DNA of 28,446 nt from CALFBG01 sp045110315. GTDB taxonomy: Bacteria > Bacteroidota > Bacteroidia > Chitinophagales > Saprospiraceae. The notes below the pieces were generated by a model. That model worked only from the letters and a program-made list of their open reading frames with translations. It had not been told where the DNA came from and did not search any database. Within the stretch, counting starts at the first letter, position 1. Each line of letters begins with the position of its first letter. Both the position numbers and the translations under genes were made by a program. Of the stretch, positions 18,201 through 23,463 are shown piece by piece. The DNA lies in NCBI GenBank assembly GCA_045110315.1, contig JBGCFY010000132.1, positions 1 through 28,446 on the forward strand, read 5' to 3'.

Positions 18201-19738
18201 AGTCTGCAAATTGGACTCGACAAATGCCCGTTGCAGAAAACTCGAACCGCTTAACTGGTTTGGAATACGACGCTTGTGGTAATCAACGTCAGTTACAAAT
18301 TAACAATACCGTTGCTCTTGCATTTAATTGTTGTGAAAACTTAGTCAATGCCATAAAAATAGAAAGGCCAGAAGAGTTAGATGATAGTGATTATTACAAT
18401 TATGATAGCGAAGAGATGCGGACGCGTAAAGTTTCCGAGCGAATGGCTAATGGAGGAACGGTAAGTACGATCGAAGAAAAAATTTACCTAAAAAACTATG
18501 AGACCAAACGCTTGAAATCTACAAACGCTGCGGGGGGAGCAACCACAACTTTAGATCGCCAAACGTTGCGAATTATGGATGATCAACGCTGTGTCTTAAT
18601 CGTTCATTATTGGAAACAAGATGATCAGGGCAAGGAAGTTCCAGCGGCGGATACTCGTTCGCTTCGCTGGCAGTTGGATAACCAATTGGAATCGGTCTCG
18701 CTGGAGTTAGATACAGATGCTCAAGTCATTAGCTATGAGGAATATTTCCCTTATGGAGGAACCGCAATCATTGCGGGTCGCAACGAGCAAGAAGTCAAAT
18801 TGAAAGATTATCGTTATTCGGGTAAAGAGTGTGATGATAGTACTGGACTCTATTATTATGGCGCGCGATATTATGCCTCGTGGCTAGGTCGTTGGTTGAA
18901 ACCTGACCCTGCGGGAACCGTCGACGGAATGAATTTATTTGCTTTTGTGGGTGGAAACCCGATTAGGTATATGGATCCATCAGGGTATATGAAAAGAACA
19001 CATCAGGAAACCCAAGATGCATTTCCTTCTACACCTGGTATTTGGGGACGAACGATAAAAAAGAAAGATAGAGCGGTGCTAACCCCCAAAAGGCATTTGG
19101 ATTTAGGAATTGAAAGTTATGAGGGTGGCGAAACGCAAGGAAAAAGAAGAAGAGGAGAAAAAGGAGGTTACATTTATTTATTTAGAGTGGAAGATAAAGG
19201 GAGTATTCCAACTAAAAAAGGTCAAGTATATACAACTCCCGGAAATCCTTGGACACCGCAACGATCGGTTGCCTGGGTGAAAGGTGGGATTAGTTCCGGT
19301 GCTTCTTTTGTATTGACCACGGATCCTACGGATTCAAGTGTATATACACAATCCAAAGGAAAGCATAAAGGAGAGTTATCTATTTATGGAAGAGAAGTCT
19401 CGGAATTGTTGGCACATAACTATATTCCTATTTTAGAATCAAGAGAGGATGTGCTCAAAAAATCTAAAAAGACTACTTATAGTGACGATGATCAGTTAGT
19501 CGTGATGGTTCCCGGAAGACAAACAACTACTGATTTAGCGACGGATTGGTCGAGGGTAAGTTCAACGGAAGTTCCCGATTTCACCTCAGATTTTTATTAT
19601 GGATTGGACACGGAAGTTACGCCGGAAGATATTGCCTATCAGTTTCAGTCTTTTGCGGATTTTGTTGGAGAGGATAACCCTTTGAAGTTGTATGGGAAAG
19701 CGCATGGAAGTTCTAGTTCGTCGAATGGAAAGAAATAG
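12206..19738 (+). CDS. Tc toxin TcB-TcC fusion with RHS core and variable C-terminal effector
   Basis: This 2510-aa protein joins what are usually two proteins, TcB (~1,500 aa) and TcC (~950 aa). TcB-C forms a hollow RHS/YD-repeat cocoon that encloses the cleaved effector and docks on TcA. In order: an SpvB-type N-terminus at about 20-300 (LPKGGGAIKGMGESF, ALSYNSGSGN); FG-GAP/VCBS-like blades at about 410-680 (FADLDGNGRLDLV, LADVDGSGMMDLV); TcdB mid regions including RTFRGFGFVES; YD repeats at about 1750-2000 (FEYEFDALGRKLFEK); and the RHS-associated core at about 2178-2260 (YFPYGG, GLYYYGARYYASWLGRWLKPDP, NPIRYMDPSG). The two aspartates in DPAGTVDG fit the known aspartyl self-cleavage site of TcC. 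The last 250 residues are the effector. A second ATG at 12209 is equally possible as start. Family assignment is firm. Confidence 0.96.
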   Translation: MMDQSNFSNQEGAGKQRISLPNIDLPKGGGAIKGMGESFQPNGFSGTSSYTVPIYTASARGFEPSLALSYNSGSGNSIFGIGFSVGVPAIVVRTDKGIPKYDGTNIFLFGGEELVPKLEQDAAGVNQKIERTVVEDGIEWQVTSYLPRVETAYAKIEQWLDPATNLSHWRTTSKENVQTIYGKAATCRIADPAAPRKIFSWLVQREIDPKGNKINYRYLSENKENIGTQLYQRGHQYTANKYLKSIQYGNYIDGQGSEQFAFEVVFDYGEHDLSQLETGMTNPYLTNKKWAYRPDPFSSFRSGFEIRTCRRCLNILTFQRFEHLYDGAPFLVYQTKINYKEGLTNKIDQSKTVSSIESIQGIGYKRQEDGSYEAKSLPPLNFEFSSFDPPERPIFKQLKVEAETIPGRLDQVQFLPVDLYGEGIPGFLYSNAAATTYYEAEGAGAYKQASSPSPFPIDKNLQDGAVTFADLDGNGRLDLVANNQEKTGFYENIAGAWQNFQAFEHYPTIAQESGMESAGLAANGKMDLLIVKSDNIQVFPSAGKAGYLAGTYKIKGVDFPLQKQNDKEVLVTFSDMFGDGLPHRVQIKNGQVDCWPCLGYGNFGEKISFENAPLFEDSLNVERLFLADVDGSGMMDLVYVFSDHIALYLNQSGNSFSEAIRIDLPEQYSPIDQISFADIYGNGTSCLIFTKIEAVPRHYFVEFVGAIEAGETTKTSMKPYLLNQVDNNLGAITIFQYASSTKFYLEDKYQGRPWVTRLFFPVQVVEKITSIDLIAGTRFTSSFKYHDGYFDPIERTFRGFGFVESWDTETYEDWVENNAALTFPTAEVKRELYVPPVYTKTWYHTGAFMETGMISKQYQQEYFQGDANAYDFPDSVFSASISQSDIETYRQAYVALKGLVMRQEVYGEDGQAEAQNPYTVEESNVEVVLLQAAAGQRYAVFQVNPRESITYQYERNPADPRVQQTFILAVDPLSGEVQKSCLVYLPRRTNANGVGNNYPEQEVLKATADLTSYIDTLDTEVYRWRGIPCEAQQLEIFGLDLQGADYFNYPSILTQVNQALDKVVTYEGELSDDQPEARQLTWRKTYFWDETQDVALGLQEISSRGLIHHEEQAVFTTAYLDKITDRNLSATLLNERGGYYLDPANNYWWNRGLVQKYYLPTQPERFFQPDTTLNAYVAPSSSLFVKTVLGYDEPYYLRPIKNTQYLNETEKGKQEEVGELDYISLALKQLIDRNQNVTQVIYDPLGAVMVSSQFGTEDGNAVGGMRLYPYEGQPAEYVLRTTAQAGGEISFQDILDHSVYYLQGAASFFYYNLTAWEKRQPVSTINLIRNNFYLAPVSAEVNYCQTQISYRNGTGNLIEEKQKVDAGLAIATDKVAQSIDKINAEELLVPTEHRWLVSGRTVYNNKTKPAEEYLSYFSTTPDYETQEEVTNQLLVPPPSLIHYDALAREIRRDTPKGFFTKVSFSPWEEKAYDEDDTILDAPYYISFMENYPADPTQAQQDEKDALDKAAKFYDTPTTTIADNMGSVILVIQDNLGAVATNTFEKILNNTFLKSSDLWADLVRQGYLSTEGRLTSKYSPYTPSFSLNLSSEFKDYEASVTHLLLEGVLVAYYATDIESRVVLSIDPRLYYKNIVEGKEYYNFKYYYEMGGETPFSTDSVDAGKNDFFNNIYGNLFWSWSARRYNQLLDYDRLQRKTVLWVKQIPLNAGEADLEDYRLVEEFIYGETQTNPSNFNLVGEVYQVNDLSGTVLNKKYNIQGKLQETTRQMCKEYKLPIDWSEAVVLEPEVFVFEYEFDALGRKLFEKTPDESKVLYDYNERGLLDKVSLTFSNGTKQDVIDTIEYDAQGQRERIQYANGTKTSYRYENTTLNLLQLLTTRPNKNAQGQTQNTQLQNILYTYDPVGNLTRMRDESRDVVFNNNEKVVPLSDYTYDALYRLLKANGRQHPGITKNTYKNNSAAGDFKQSKFSPSPSDYTKLEQYEGSYTYDASGNLTQIQHKAKSANWTRQMPVAENSNRLTGLEYDACGNQRQLQINNTVALAFNCCENLVNAIKIERPEELDDSDYYNYDSEEMRTRKVSERMANGGTVSTIEEKIYLKNYETKRLKSTNAAGGATTTLDRQTLRIMDDQRCVLIVHYWKQDDQGKEVPAADTRSLRWQLDNQLESVSLELDTDAQVISYEEYFPYGGTAIIAGRNEQEVKLKDYRYSGKECDDSTGLYYYGARYYASWLGRWLKPDPAGTVDGMNLFAFVGGNPIRYMDPSGYMKRTHQETQDAFPSTPGIWGRTIKKKDRAVLTPKRHLDLGIESYEGGETQGKRRRGEKGGYIYLFRVEDKGSIPTKKGQVYTTPGNPWTPQRSVAWVKGGISSGASFVLTTDPTDSSVYTQSKGKHKGELSIYGREVSELLAHNYIPILESREDVLKKSKKTTYSDDDQLVVMVPGRQTTTDLATDWSRVSSTEVPDFTSDFYYGLDTEVTPEDIAYQFQSFADFVGEDNPLKLYGKAHGSSSSSNGKK
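18987..19735 (+). other. Hypervariable C-terminal effector region of TcB-C
   Basis: The conserved RHS core stops at MDPSG, near residue 2260. The remaining ~250 residues match no toxin family I can name with confidence. They are lysine- and arginine-rich at the start (a KRRRGEKGG patch), then contain YIYLFRVED, a serine/threonine-rich SGASFVLTTDP strand, and GELSIYGREVSE. The order of an early arginine, a middle S/T strand and a late glutamate vaguely recalls ADP-ribosyltransferases (R-S-E), but no clean motif is visible. The end is a low-complexity serine tail, SSSSSNGKK. Confidence 0.7.
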
Positions 19739-19774
19739 ATTTAGGGTTTCAAAAAGGATTTTTGGTCGGAGTAG

Positions 19775-19816
19775 AAAGTAGTTTATTCTTCCGTTGAAGG
19801 GTAAACTACTTTTGTA
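19775..19816 (+). terminator. Strong terminator of the Tc operon
   Basis: AAAGTAGTTTA pairs with TAAACTACTTT. The stem continues inward through two G-T wobbles and CTTC/GAAG to a CGTT loop, giving about 17 bp, followed by a short T-rich run. It lies 37 nt after the TcB-C stop codon. Confidence 0.8.
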
Positions 19817-20019
19817 ATTAAAGAAGCGAGTAACCTCAGCGAATTTTCTCATCTGGGACTTGCCTAAATACAGAAATACGATTGCTAAATGAGCTAAGCT
19901 AACATTTAATAAAAAATTAAGTGTCAAGATAAAATTATACTTCTTACCCTTACCTTAGTGACTACAAGCAGGCTACGGTTCTGTTTACAATCTTCAAACA
20001 CTTTTATAACAACAAGAAA
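19817..20019. other. Non-coding spacer after the Tc locus
   Basis: No convincing gene is seen. Together with the terminator before it, this spacer separates the Tc operon from the converging lipoprotein gene. There is no immunity-type ORF directly after the effector. Confidence 0.5.
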
Positions 20020-20148
20020 ATGAAAGGAATCAAACTTTGTTCCTTTAGCGAATTGGAAGAGAAAAAGCCGTTAGCGTTACAGCCTTTCGGTTACCTAGTT
20101 TTGGGTAATGTTTGTACTGCTATTTTTAAACAACTTCTTTTAGTTTAA
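20020..20148 (+). CDS. Possible 42-aa small protein
   Basis: An open frame of 42 codons starts MKGIKLCSFSELEEKKPLA and ends IFKQLLLV. It overlaps the last 4 nt of the converging minus-strand gene. The N-terminal half has the balanced composition of a real protein and faintly resembles the start of a Rieske-type ferredoxin domain (xxxCxFSELEEKKP, then a GYLVL strand). It has no clear promoter or Shine-Dalgarno sequence. It could be a true small gene, a remnant of a longer one, or chance. Confidence 0.25.
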   Translation: MKGIKLCSFSELEEKKPLALQPFGYLVLGNVCTAIFKQLLLV

Positions 20149-20819
20149 AATTGAAATGTTGTACCGATTCCGAGATTGAAAAGCGAAATGGAACCATTAC
20201 TATCTCCTACATTTCGACCTGAAGTCAAGCCATATAAGCCCAAGTCGATTCCAAACTTTCTAGTTTTACCCCAAAGGAATCCTAAGTTGGCGCCGAAGTA
20301 ATTCAAGAAAAAATCATCATCGCCCTGACCACCGCTTCTAAATTGACCGATATATCTTGGCGCTAAAGCAATGGTGAAATTTTCAGAAGGATGAAAGGAG
20401 GTGTAAAATGGTACTTGTACATTAAGCAGAAGGCCTTCACCGAGTGACAGTCCGAACATTCCTATTCCAACACCCGTCGCTGCCGCAAATCTTGAATCTT
20501 GATCTCCGACCAATTGTACCTTTCCATCAAGAAGAAAGTTAAGAAACGAATTAGCCCTGAAACCAATATCGACTCGTTCTGAAATACCATGACGAAATCC
20601 AATTTCTGCTGAAGGGGCTAGTGGTACAACCGGTATGATATCAATGTCATCATCGTCCTGGAAGTTTGGAGAAGTATTAAAGTTAGCGGAAGCCGAAATT
20701 TCACTTTTGCCTTTCGGTACAGTCTTTCCGGTATGGAATCCTGACAGGGAAATACAGCCATTGAGCAATACCATGATTAAGAGGAGGAGAGGAAATAAAA
20801 GTCGAGATTTAATCATCAT
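20145..20819 (-). CDS. Putative outer-membrane lipoprotein / small beta-barrel
   Basis: This 224-aa protein has a hydrophobic signal peptide and a lipobox, LLNGC, with the lipidated cysteine at residue 22. The mature part is made of alternating, glycine-rich amphipathic strands (AEIGFRHGISERVDIGFRA, FGLSLGEGLLLNVQVPF, SLFNLGIGTTFQF) and ends in phenylalanine, as outer-membrane beta-barrels do. A DDDDIDI acidic run follows the first strand. Length and pattern fit a small eight-strand-type barrel or transport-related surface protein of Bacteroidota. No enzymatic motif is visible. It is a single gene with its own consensus promoter, convergent with the Tc operon, so a link with the toxin is not implied. 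Confidence 0.8.
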   Translation of the reverse strand: MMIKSRLLFPLLLLIMVLLNGCISLSGFHTGKTVPKGKSEISASANFNTSPNFQDDDDIDIIPVVPLAPSAEIGFRHGISERVDIGFRANSFLNFLLDGKVQLVGDQDSRFAAATGVGIGMFGLSLGEGLLLNVQVPFYTSFHPSENFTIALAPRYIGQFRSGGQGDDDFFLNYFGANLGFLWGKTRKFGIDLGLYGLTSGRNVGDSNGSISLFNLGIGTTFQF

Positions 20820-20886
20820 CTGATAGTTTTTATAGCGTTGAAAATAATAGGTGAAGTGTCAATTGAGTGGAAAACTTAAATCTTTT

Positions 20887-20919
20887 CAAAAGTACAAAAT
20901 AAAATAAGGATATTTCAAA
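20887..20919 (-). promoter_or_regulatory. Bacteroidota consensus promoter for the lipoprotein gene
   Basis: On the minus strand, TTTG is followed after 21 nt by TACTTTTG, an exact match to the Bacteroidota -7 element TAnnTTTG; the -33 TTTG spacing is one or two bases longer than usual. The -7 box lies 67 nt upstream of the start codon at 20819. Confidence 0.5.
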
Positions 20920-21383
20920 AATAAGTGCTAAGACAAAATTATTTTACCACTAAATTGTGTTAGATTTTGGAAAGTATCGAGGCGCGAAAACCGCCCTAAG
21001 CCTTTGTTTAGGAAGGCTTTGAGCAACGAATAGACTGTTCAAAAGATAGTGCAAGTTAATAAGTGAGTTAATTTGTCTTGGTACTTAAGTAGTTTGCAGC
21101 ATTAAATCAACTTATTGTAAACTCAATTTCCGCGAACTACTTATTGTTAGGAAACATAGGTCTTTATTAGCAGGTATTAAATCTATGTTGACTATAACTT
21201 CAATTTGAATGGGTGTTTTTTGGGAGCAAACGGAATTGGCGGATGGCAAAATAAGGTGCAAAAGTAGCTCAGGAACCAGTAGGGAGTGTTATAGGTTTCG
21301 ATCGTACAAGATGATCGTATCAATGAAGAAATCAGCACAAACAGTTGACTTTTTCTATAATTAAAACTAACTTGGATGCTATA
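20920..21383. other. Non-coding stretch with small hairpins
   Basis: About 460 bp without a convincing gene lies between the lipoprotein promoter and the poly-Cys ORF. It holds a 7-bp hairpin, AAGCCTT/AAGGCTT, at 20998-21019, and the larger AAGTAGTT inverted repeat at 21086-21143. I see no clear promoter for the poly-Cys ORF or the ATP-grasp gene in it. A 13-codon frame at 21323 (MKKSAQTVDFFYN) is too short to call. Confidence 0.5.
21086..21143. repeat. AAGTAGTT-type inverted repeat, copy 2
   Basis: TAAGTAGTTTGC pairs with GCGAACTACTTA over 12 bp (one G-T wobble) around a 34-nt loop. It shares AAGTAGTT with the Tc terminator at 19775 and the hairpin at 22559. It lies in non-coding DNA and has no T tract, so it is a repeat element or structured RNA rather than a terminator. 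Confidence 0.55.
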
Positions 21384-21467
21384 ATGAATTACTTAAACCA
21401 CAATATCGTTGTCGCTTGTTGCTGCTGTTGTTTGGAAACATCCACACAAAATGAGCGGTCTATGTAA
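21384..21467 (+). CDS. 27-aa ORF with five consecutive cysteines (leader peptide or small peptide)
   Basis: The ATG at 21384 opens a 27-codon frame, MNYLNHNIVVA-CCCCC-LETSTQNERSM. Five cysteine codons in a row (TGT TGC TGC TGT TGT) are very unlikely by chance in AT-rich DNA, and the run uses both synonymous codons. The frame is also open upstream to a TTG at 21345. A perfect 13-bp terminator starts 28 nt after the stop codon, and an ATP-grasp gene follows. Two readings fit. One is a cysteine attenuation leader, as known for poly-Cys leader ORFs in actinobacteria. The other is a tiny peptide, possibly modified, beside its ligase. I see no antiterminator segment nearby that could pair with the terminator stem, which weakens the classic attenuator model. 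Confidence 0.4.
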   Translation: MNYLNHNIVVACCCCCLETSTQNERSM

Positions 21468-21492
21468 TTCGTAAATTAATATTTTAATTAAT

Positions 21493-21573
21493 ATGAAAAA
21501 GAGCCTTCTCGTTTTGGGAAGGCTCTTTTTTTATGTCTATAAAGTAAAAATCCACATAAAAAAATCCACATGA
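21493..21573 (+). CDS. Possible 26-aa ORF running through the terminator into the ATP-grasp start
   Basis: The ATG at 21493 opens a frame, MKKSLLVLGRLFFYVYKVK and onward, that spans the whole terminator hairpin and ends in a TGA overlapping the ATP-grasp ATG (ATGA). Ribosomes on it would melt the hairpin and be placed at the next start. It may be a coincidence of the T-rich terminator; no independent support is visible. Confidence 0.2.
   Translation: MKKSLLVLGRLFFYVYKVKIHIKKST
21496..21532 (+). terminator. Strong intrinsic terminator between poly-Cys ORF and ATP-grasp gene
   Basis: AAAAAGAGCCTTC pairs perfectly with GAAGGCTCTTTTT (13 bp) around a 9-nt loop and continues into seven Ts in total. 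It lies 28 nt after the poly-Cys ORF and 37 nt before the ATP-grasp start codon, so the downstream gene must be reached by read-through or by a promoter in that short gap. Confidence 0.85.
21547..21571 (+). repeat. 11-bp direct repeat at the ATP-grasp start codon
   Basis: AAAATCCACAT occurs at 21547 and again at 21561, 14 nt apart. The second copy contains the ATG of the ATP-grasp gene, and the first has ATA in the same place. This is likely a small local duplication. Confidence 0.6.
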
Positions 21574-22532
21574 AAAAGATCTATGTTATTCACGAAAATG
21601 ATGATTGGGTATTGCCACTGCGTGCTGCTTTCCAACAATTAAATTTGCCCTTTGAAGAATGGTTTGTAGACAAGCTGAGTTTAGACCTAAGTAAAGCGCC
21701 ACCCGAAGGTATTTTTTACAATCGTATTTCCGCTTCTTCTCATACCCGAGATCATCGCTTTGCACCAGAGTTTACCGAAAATTTATTAGCTTGGTTGCAC
21801 CGACACGGTAGAACGGTCATTAATGGTCGTCGGGCTTTGCAACTAGAAGTTCGGAAGTCCGAGCAATACCTTGCCTTGCAAGAATTTGGGATTGCACACC
21901 CGAAAACAATTATTGTCAATGCGATAGATTTGTTGCCACAAGCGGTTGATCAGTTGAATCTTTTTCCATTTATCATCAAGCCGAATCGTGGTGGTAAGGG
22001 AACGGGCGTACAGCTTATTCAAACGAAAGAAAGTTTGCTGCAAGCAATCAAAAATAACCAAATTGGAGAATCCTTAGATGGCATTTGGTTGGTGCAAGAA
22101 TACGTTCAACCCGCGAACGGTCGGGTGGTGCGCGCCGAATTTGTTGGAGGGAAGTTTTTGTATGCCGTCAGCATTGATGCTAGCAATGGTTTTCAATTAT
22201 GCCCCGCAGATGTTTGCCAAATCGAAGATGCTTTTTGTCCTGTTGGTAGCACGACGGATCAACCAAAATTTGAGATTTTAGACAATTATCAAAATAGCGA
22301 CTTGGAGAAATACGCTGCTTTCCTAAATGCAAATGACATTGGCGTAGGTGCCATTGAATACGCAGAAAATGAAGAAGGACAACGCTTAGTTTATGATGTC
22401 AATACGAATACAAACTATAATTCAGGAGCGGAAGCTAGTTTTGGAAATGCAAAACAAGGGATGTTTGAAATTGCGAAATTCTTAGGCGCTACTTTGGGCG
22501 TGGAGCGAGTAGGGGAGCGGTTGCGAGCTTAG
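21570..22532 (+). CDS. RimK-like ATP-grasp ligase
   Basis: This 320-aa protein has the layout of the RimK/glutathione-synthase branch of ATP-grasp enzymes, which join a carboxylate to an amine or thiol through an acyl phosphate. Residues 1-100 form the N-terminal domain (VINGRRALQLEVRKSEQYLAL is the usual entry to the fold). FIIKPNRGGKGTGVQL at 134-149 is the ATP-binding lysine and glycine-rich loop. WLVQEYVQ (173-180) and RVVRAEFVGGKFLYAV (185-200) supply nucleotide-binding and strand elements. VYDVNTNTNYN (274-284) is the metal-binding Asn/Asp region near the end. A cysteine-containing insert (CPADVCQIEDAFC, 211-223) is unusual. The substrate cannot be told from sequence. It follows a poly-Cys ORF and a terminator, so cysteine-linked regulation or a peptide substrate is worth considering, but this is inference. 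Confidence 0.85.
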   Translation: MKKIYVIHENDDWVLPLRAAFQQLNLPFEEWFVDKLSLDLSKAPPEGIFYNRISASSHTRDHRFAPEFTENLLAWLHRHGRTVINGRRALQLEVRKSEQYLALQEFGIAHPKTIIVNAIDLLPQAVDQLNLFPFIIKPNRGGKGTGVQLIQTKESLLQAIKNNQIGESLDGIWLVQEYVQPANGRVVRAEFVGGKFLYAVSIDASNGFQLCPADVCQIEDAFCPVGSTTDQPKFEILDNYQNSDLEKYAAFLNANDIGVGAIEYAENEEGQRLVYDVNTNTNYNSGAEASFGNAKQGMFEIAKFLGATLGVERVGERLRA

Positions 22533-22558
22533 GCTGATTGCTGTCTTTTGCGGAATCA

Positions 22559-22603
22559 TTGAACTAGTTTACAAGCAAAGTCGCATAACGTAAAGTAGTT
22601 CAA
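22559..22603. terminator. Bidirectional hairpin between converging genes (AAGTAGTT-type, copy 3)
   Basis: TTGAACTAGTTTAC pairs with GTAAAGTAGTTCAA at 13 of 14 positions (a single central G-G mismatch) around a 17-nt loop. It lies between the ATP-grasp gene (plus) and the small membrane protein gene (minus), which converge here. There is no long T tract. The shared AAGTAGTT motif links it to the hairpins at 19775 and 21086. Confidence 0.55.
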
Positions 22604-22648
22604 TGGTCGCATTCTTAAAATCGAGTCGTCATTTTTTGAGAAAATAGA

Positions 22649-22999
22649 TCAGTCTGTTACGCGGATTGATTCCTGCTCGGTCAACCTTAATTGCCGTTCG
22701 CGCAGGTACAAATAAAGTGGAAAGGTAAAGGCAATGGCTACCAGAAAAGTCAGAGGAATCAAGACCCACCAATATTTAACTTTTAGTCGGATAGCATCAG
22801 GGATATACCACACGAAGAAAGTGATAACGACAAAACTAATATCAGCGAGAATAGATTTAGAAGGAAGGTTAAGTCCTGTTTGGGCAAAGAAATCAACGAG
22901 GGAAGTGTCTCCCGTATTCAACATCCATTGAATATTGTAGTACCAGGTTCCAGCAAGACCTGCCACGGCAAGCAAAAGAAAAATATATTCTCGTTTCAT
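22649..22999 (-). CDS. DUF2834-type small membrane protein
   Basis: This 116-aa protein has three predicted membrane helices at about 5-21, 50-66 and 76-97 and a charged, cytoplasmic-looking C-terminus (LRERQLRLTEQESIRV). The order fits the DUF2834 family: a short N-terminal helix with WYYNIQWMLN, a loop with FFAQTGLN, a second helix entered by LADISFVVITFFVWYI, and a final helix closing FPLYLYLRER. Family members have no assigned biochemical role. It is a single gene, convergent with the ATP-grasp gene. The start ATG at 22999 gives the usual length. Confidence 0.75.
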   Translation of the reverse strand: MKREYIFLLLAVAGLAGTWYYNIQWMLNTGDTSLVDFFAQTGLNLPSKSILADISFVVITFFVWYIPDAIRLKVKYWWVLIPLTFLVAIAFTFPLYLYLRERQLRLTEQESIRVTD

Positions 23000-23463
23000 T
23001 TTTTATTTTTTATTGAAAGTAGCCTACTGTTTGAATCCTATTATTCAACCATCACAGTGGAGTTTTTGTTGACACAAAATAGTCTTTTTTTAAATATTTT
23101 GCGGTGGTGAATTTGTTTATGAACTTAATTCGTCGATAAGGATTTTTTGTAAGATAAGGTAGTAAACAGTCCTAAAGTGTTTAGTAGTTTCATTGCTGCT
23201 AGGCATTTTTTTTTGCAAAAAAAATATTTAGGAATATGCTTGCCGAAGGATTCTTACTAAAGTGTTGTCTAAGTAATAAAGATAGCTTTTTAGGAATTTG
23301 CTAAAGTAGGTAGCGGCGTCCGAAAAATTATTTTCGCCATTCTTGTCAATTATTTTTTACAATAAATAAATGATCGTTCAGGCAACCTTTCTTCAATCTA
23401 TTAGCACCATAACTGTATATGAGCTTTATCAAGTCACATTGTTTTTTGAGATCAAAGAGAAAA
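23000..23463. other. Divergent intergenic region
   Basis: No gene is seen in this stretch between the divergently transcribed DUF2834 gene and the surface-protein gene. It should hold both promoters, but I find no clean TAnnTTTG element. It contains a palindromic T9-GC-A8 tract at 23206-23224, which could bend DNA or act as a weak hairpin. Confidence 0.5.

Noticed and set aside
21356..21385. Two TATAAT sequences near the poly-Cys ORF as sigma70 promoters
   Set aside because: One has a 5-bp spacing to TTGACT and the other overlaps the start codon; Bacteroidota use TAnnTTTG elements.
22880..23110. Plus-strand ORF of 76 codons
   Set aside because: It is mostly antisense to the DUF2834 gene, and its end is low-complexity AT-rich sequence.
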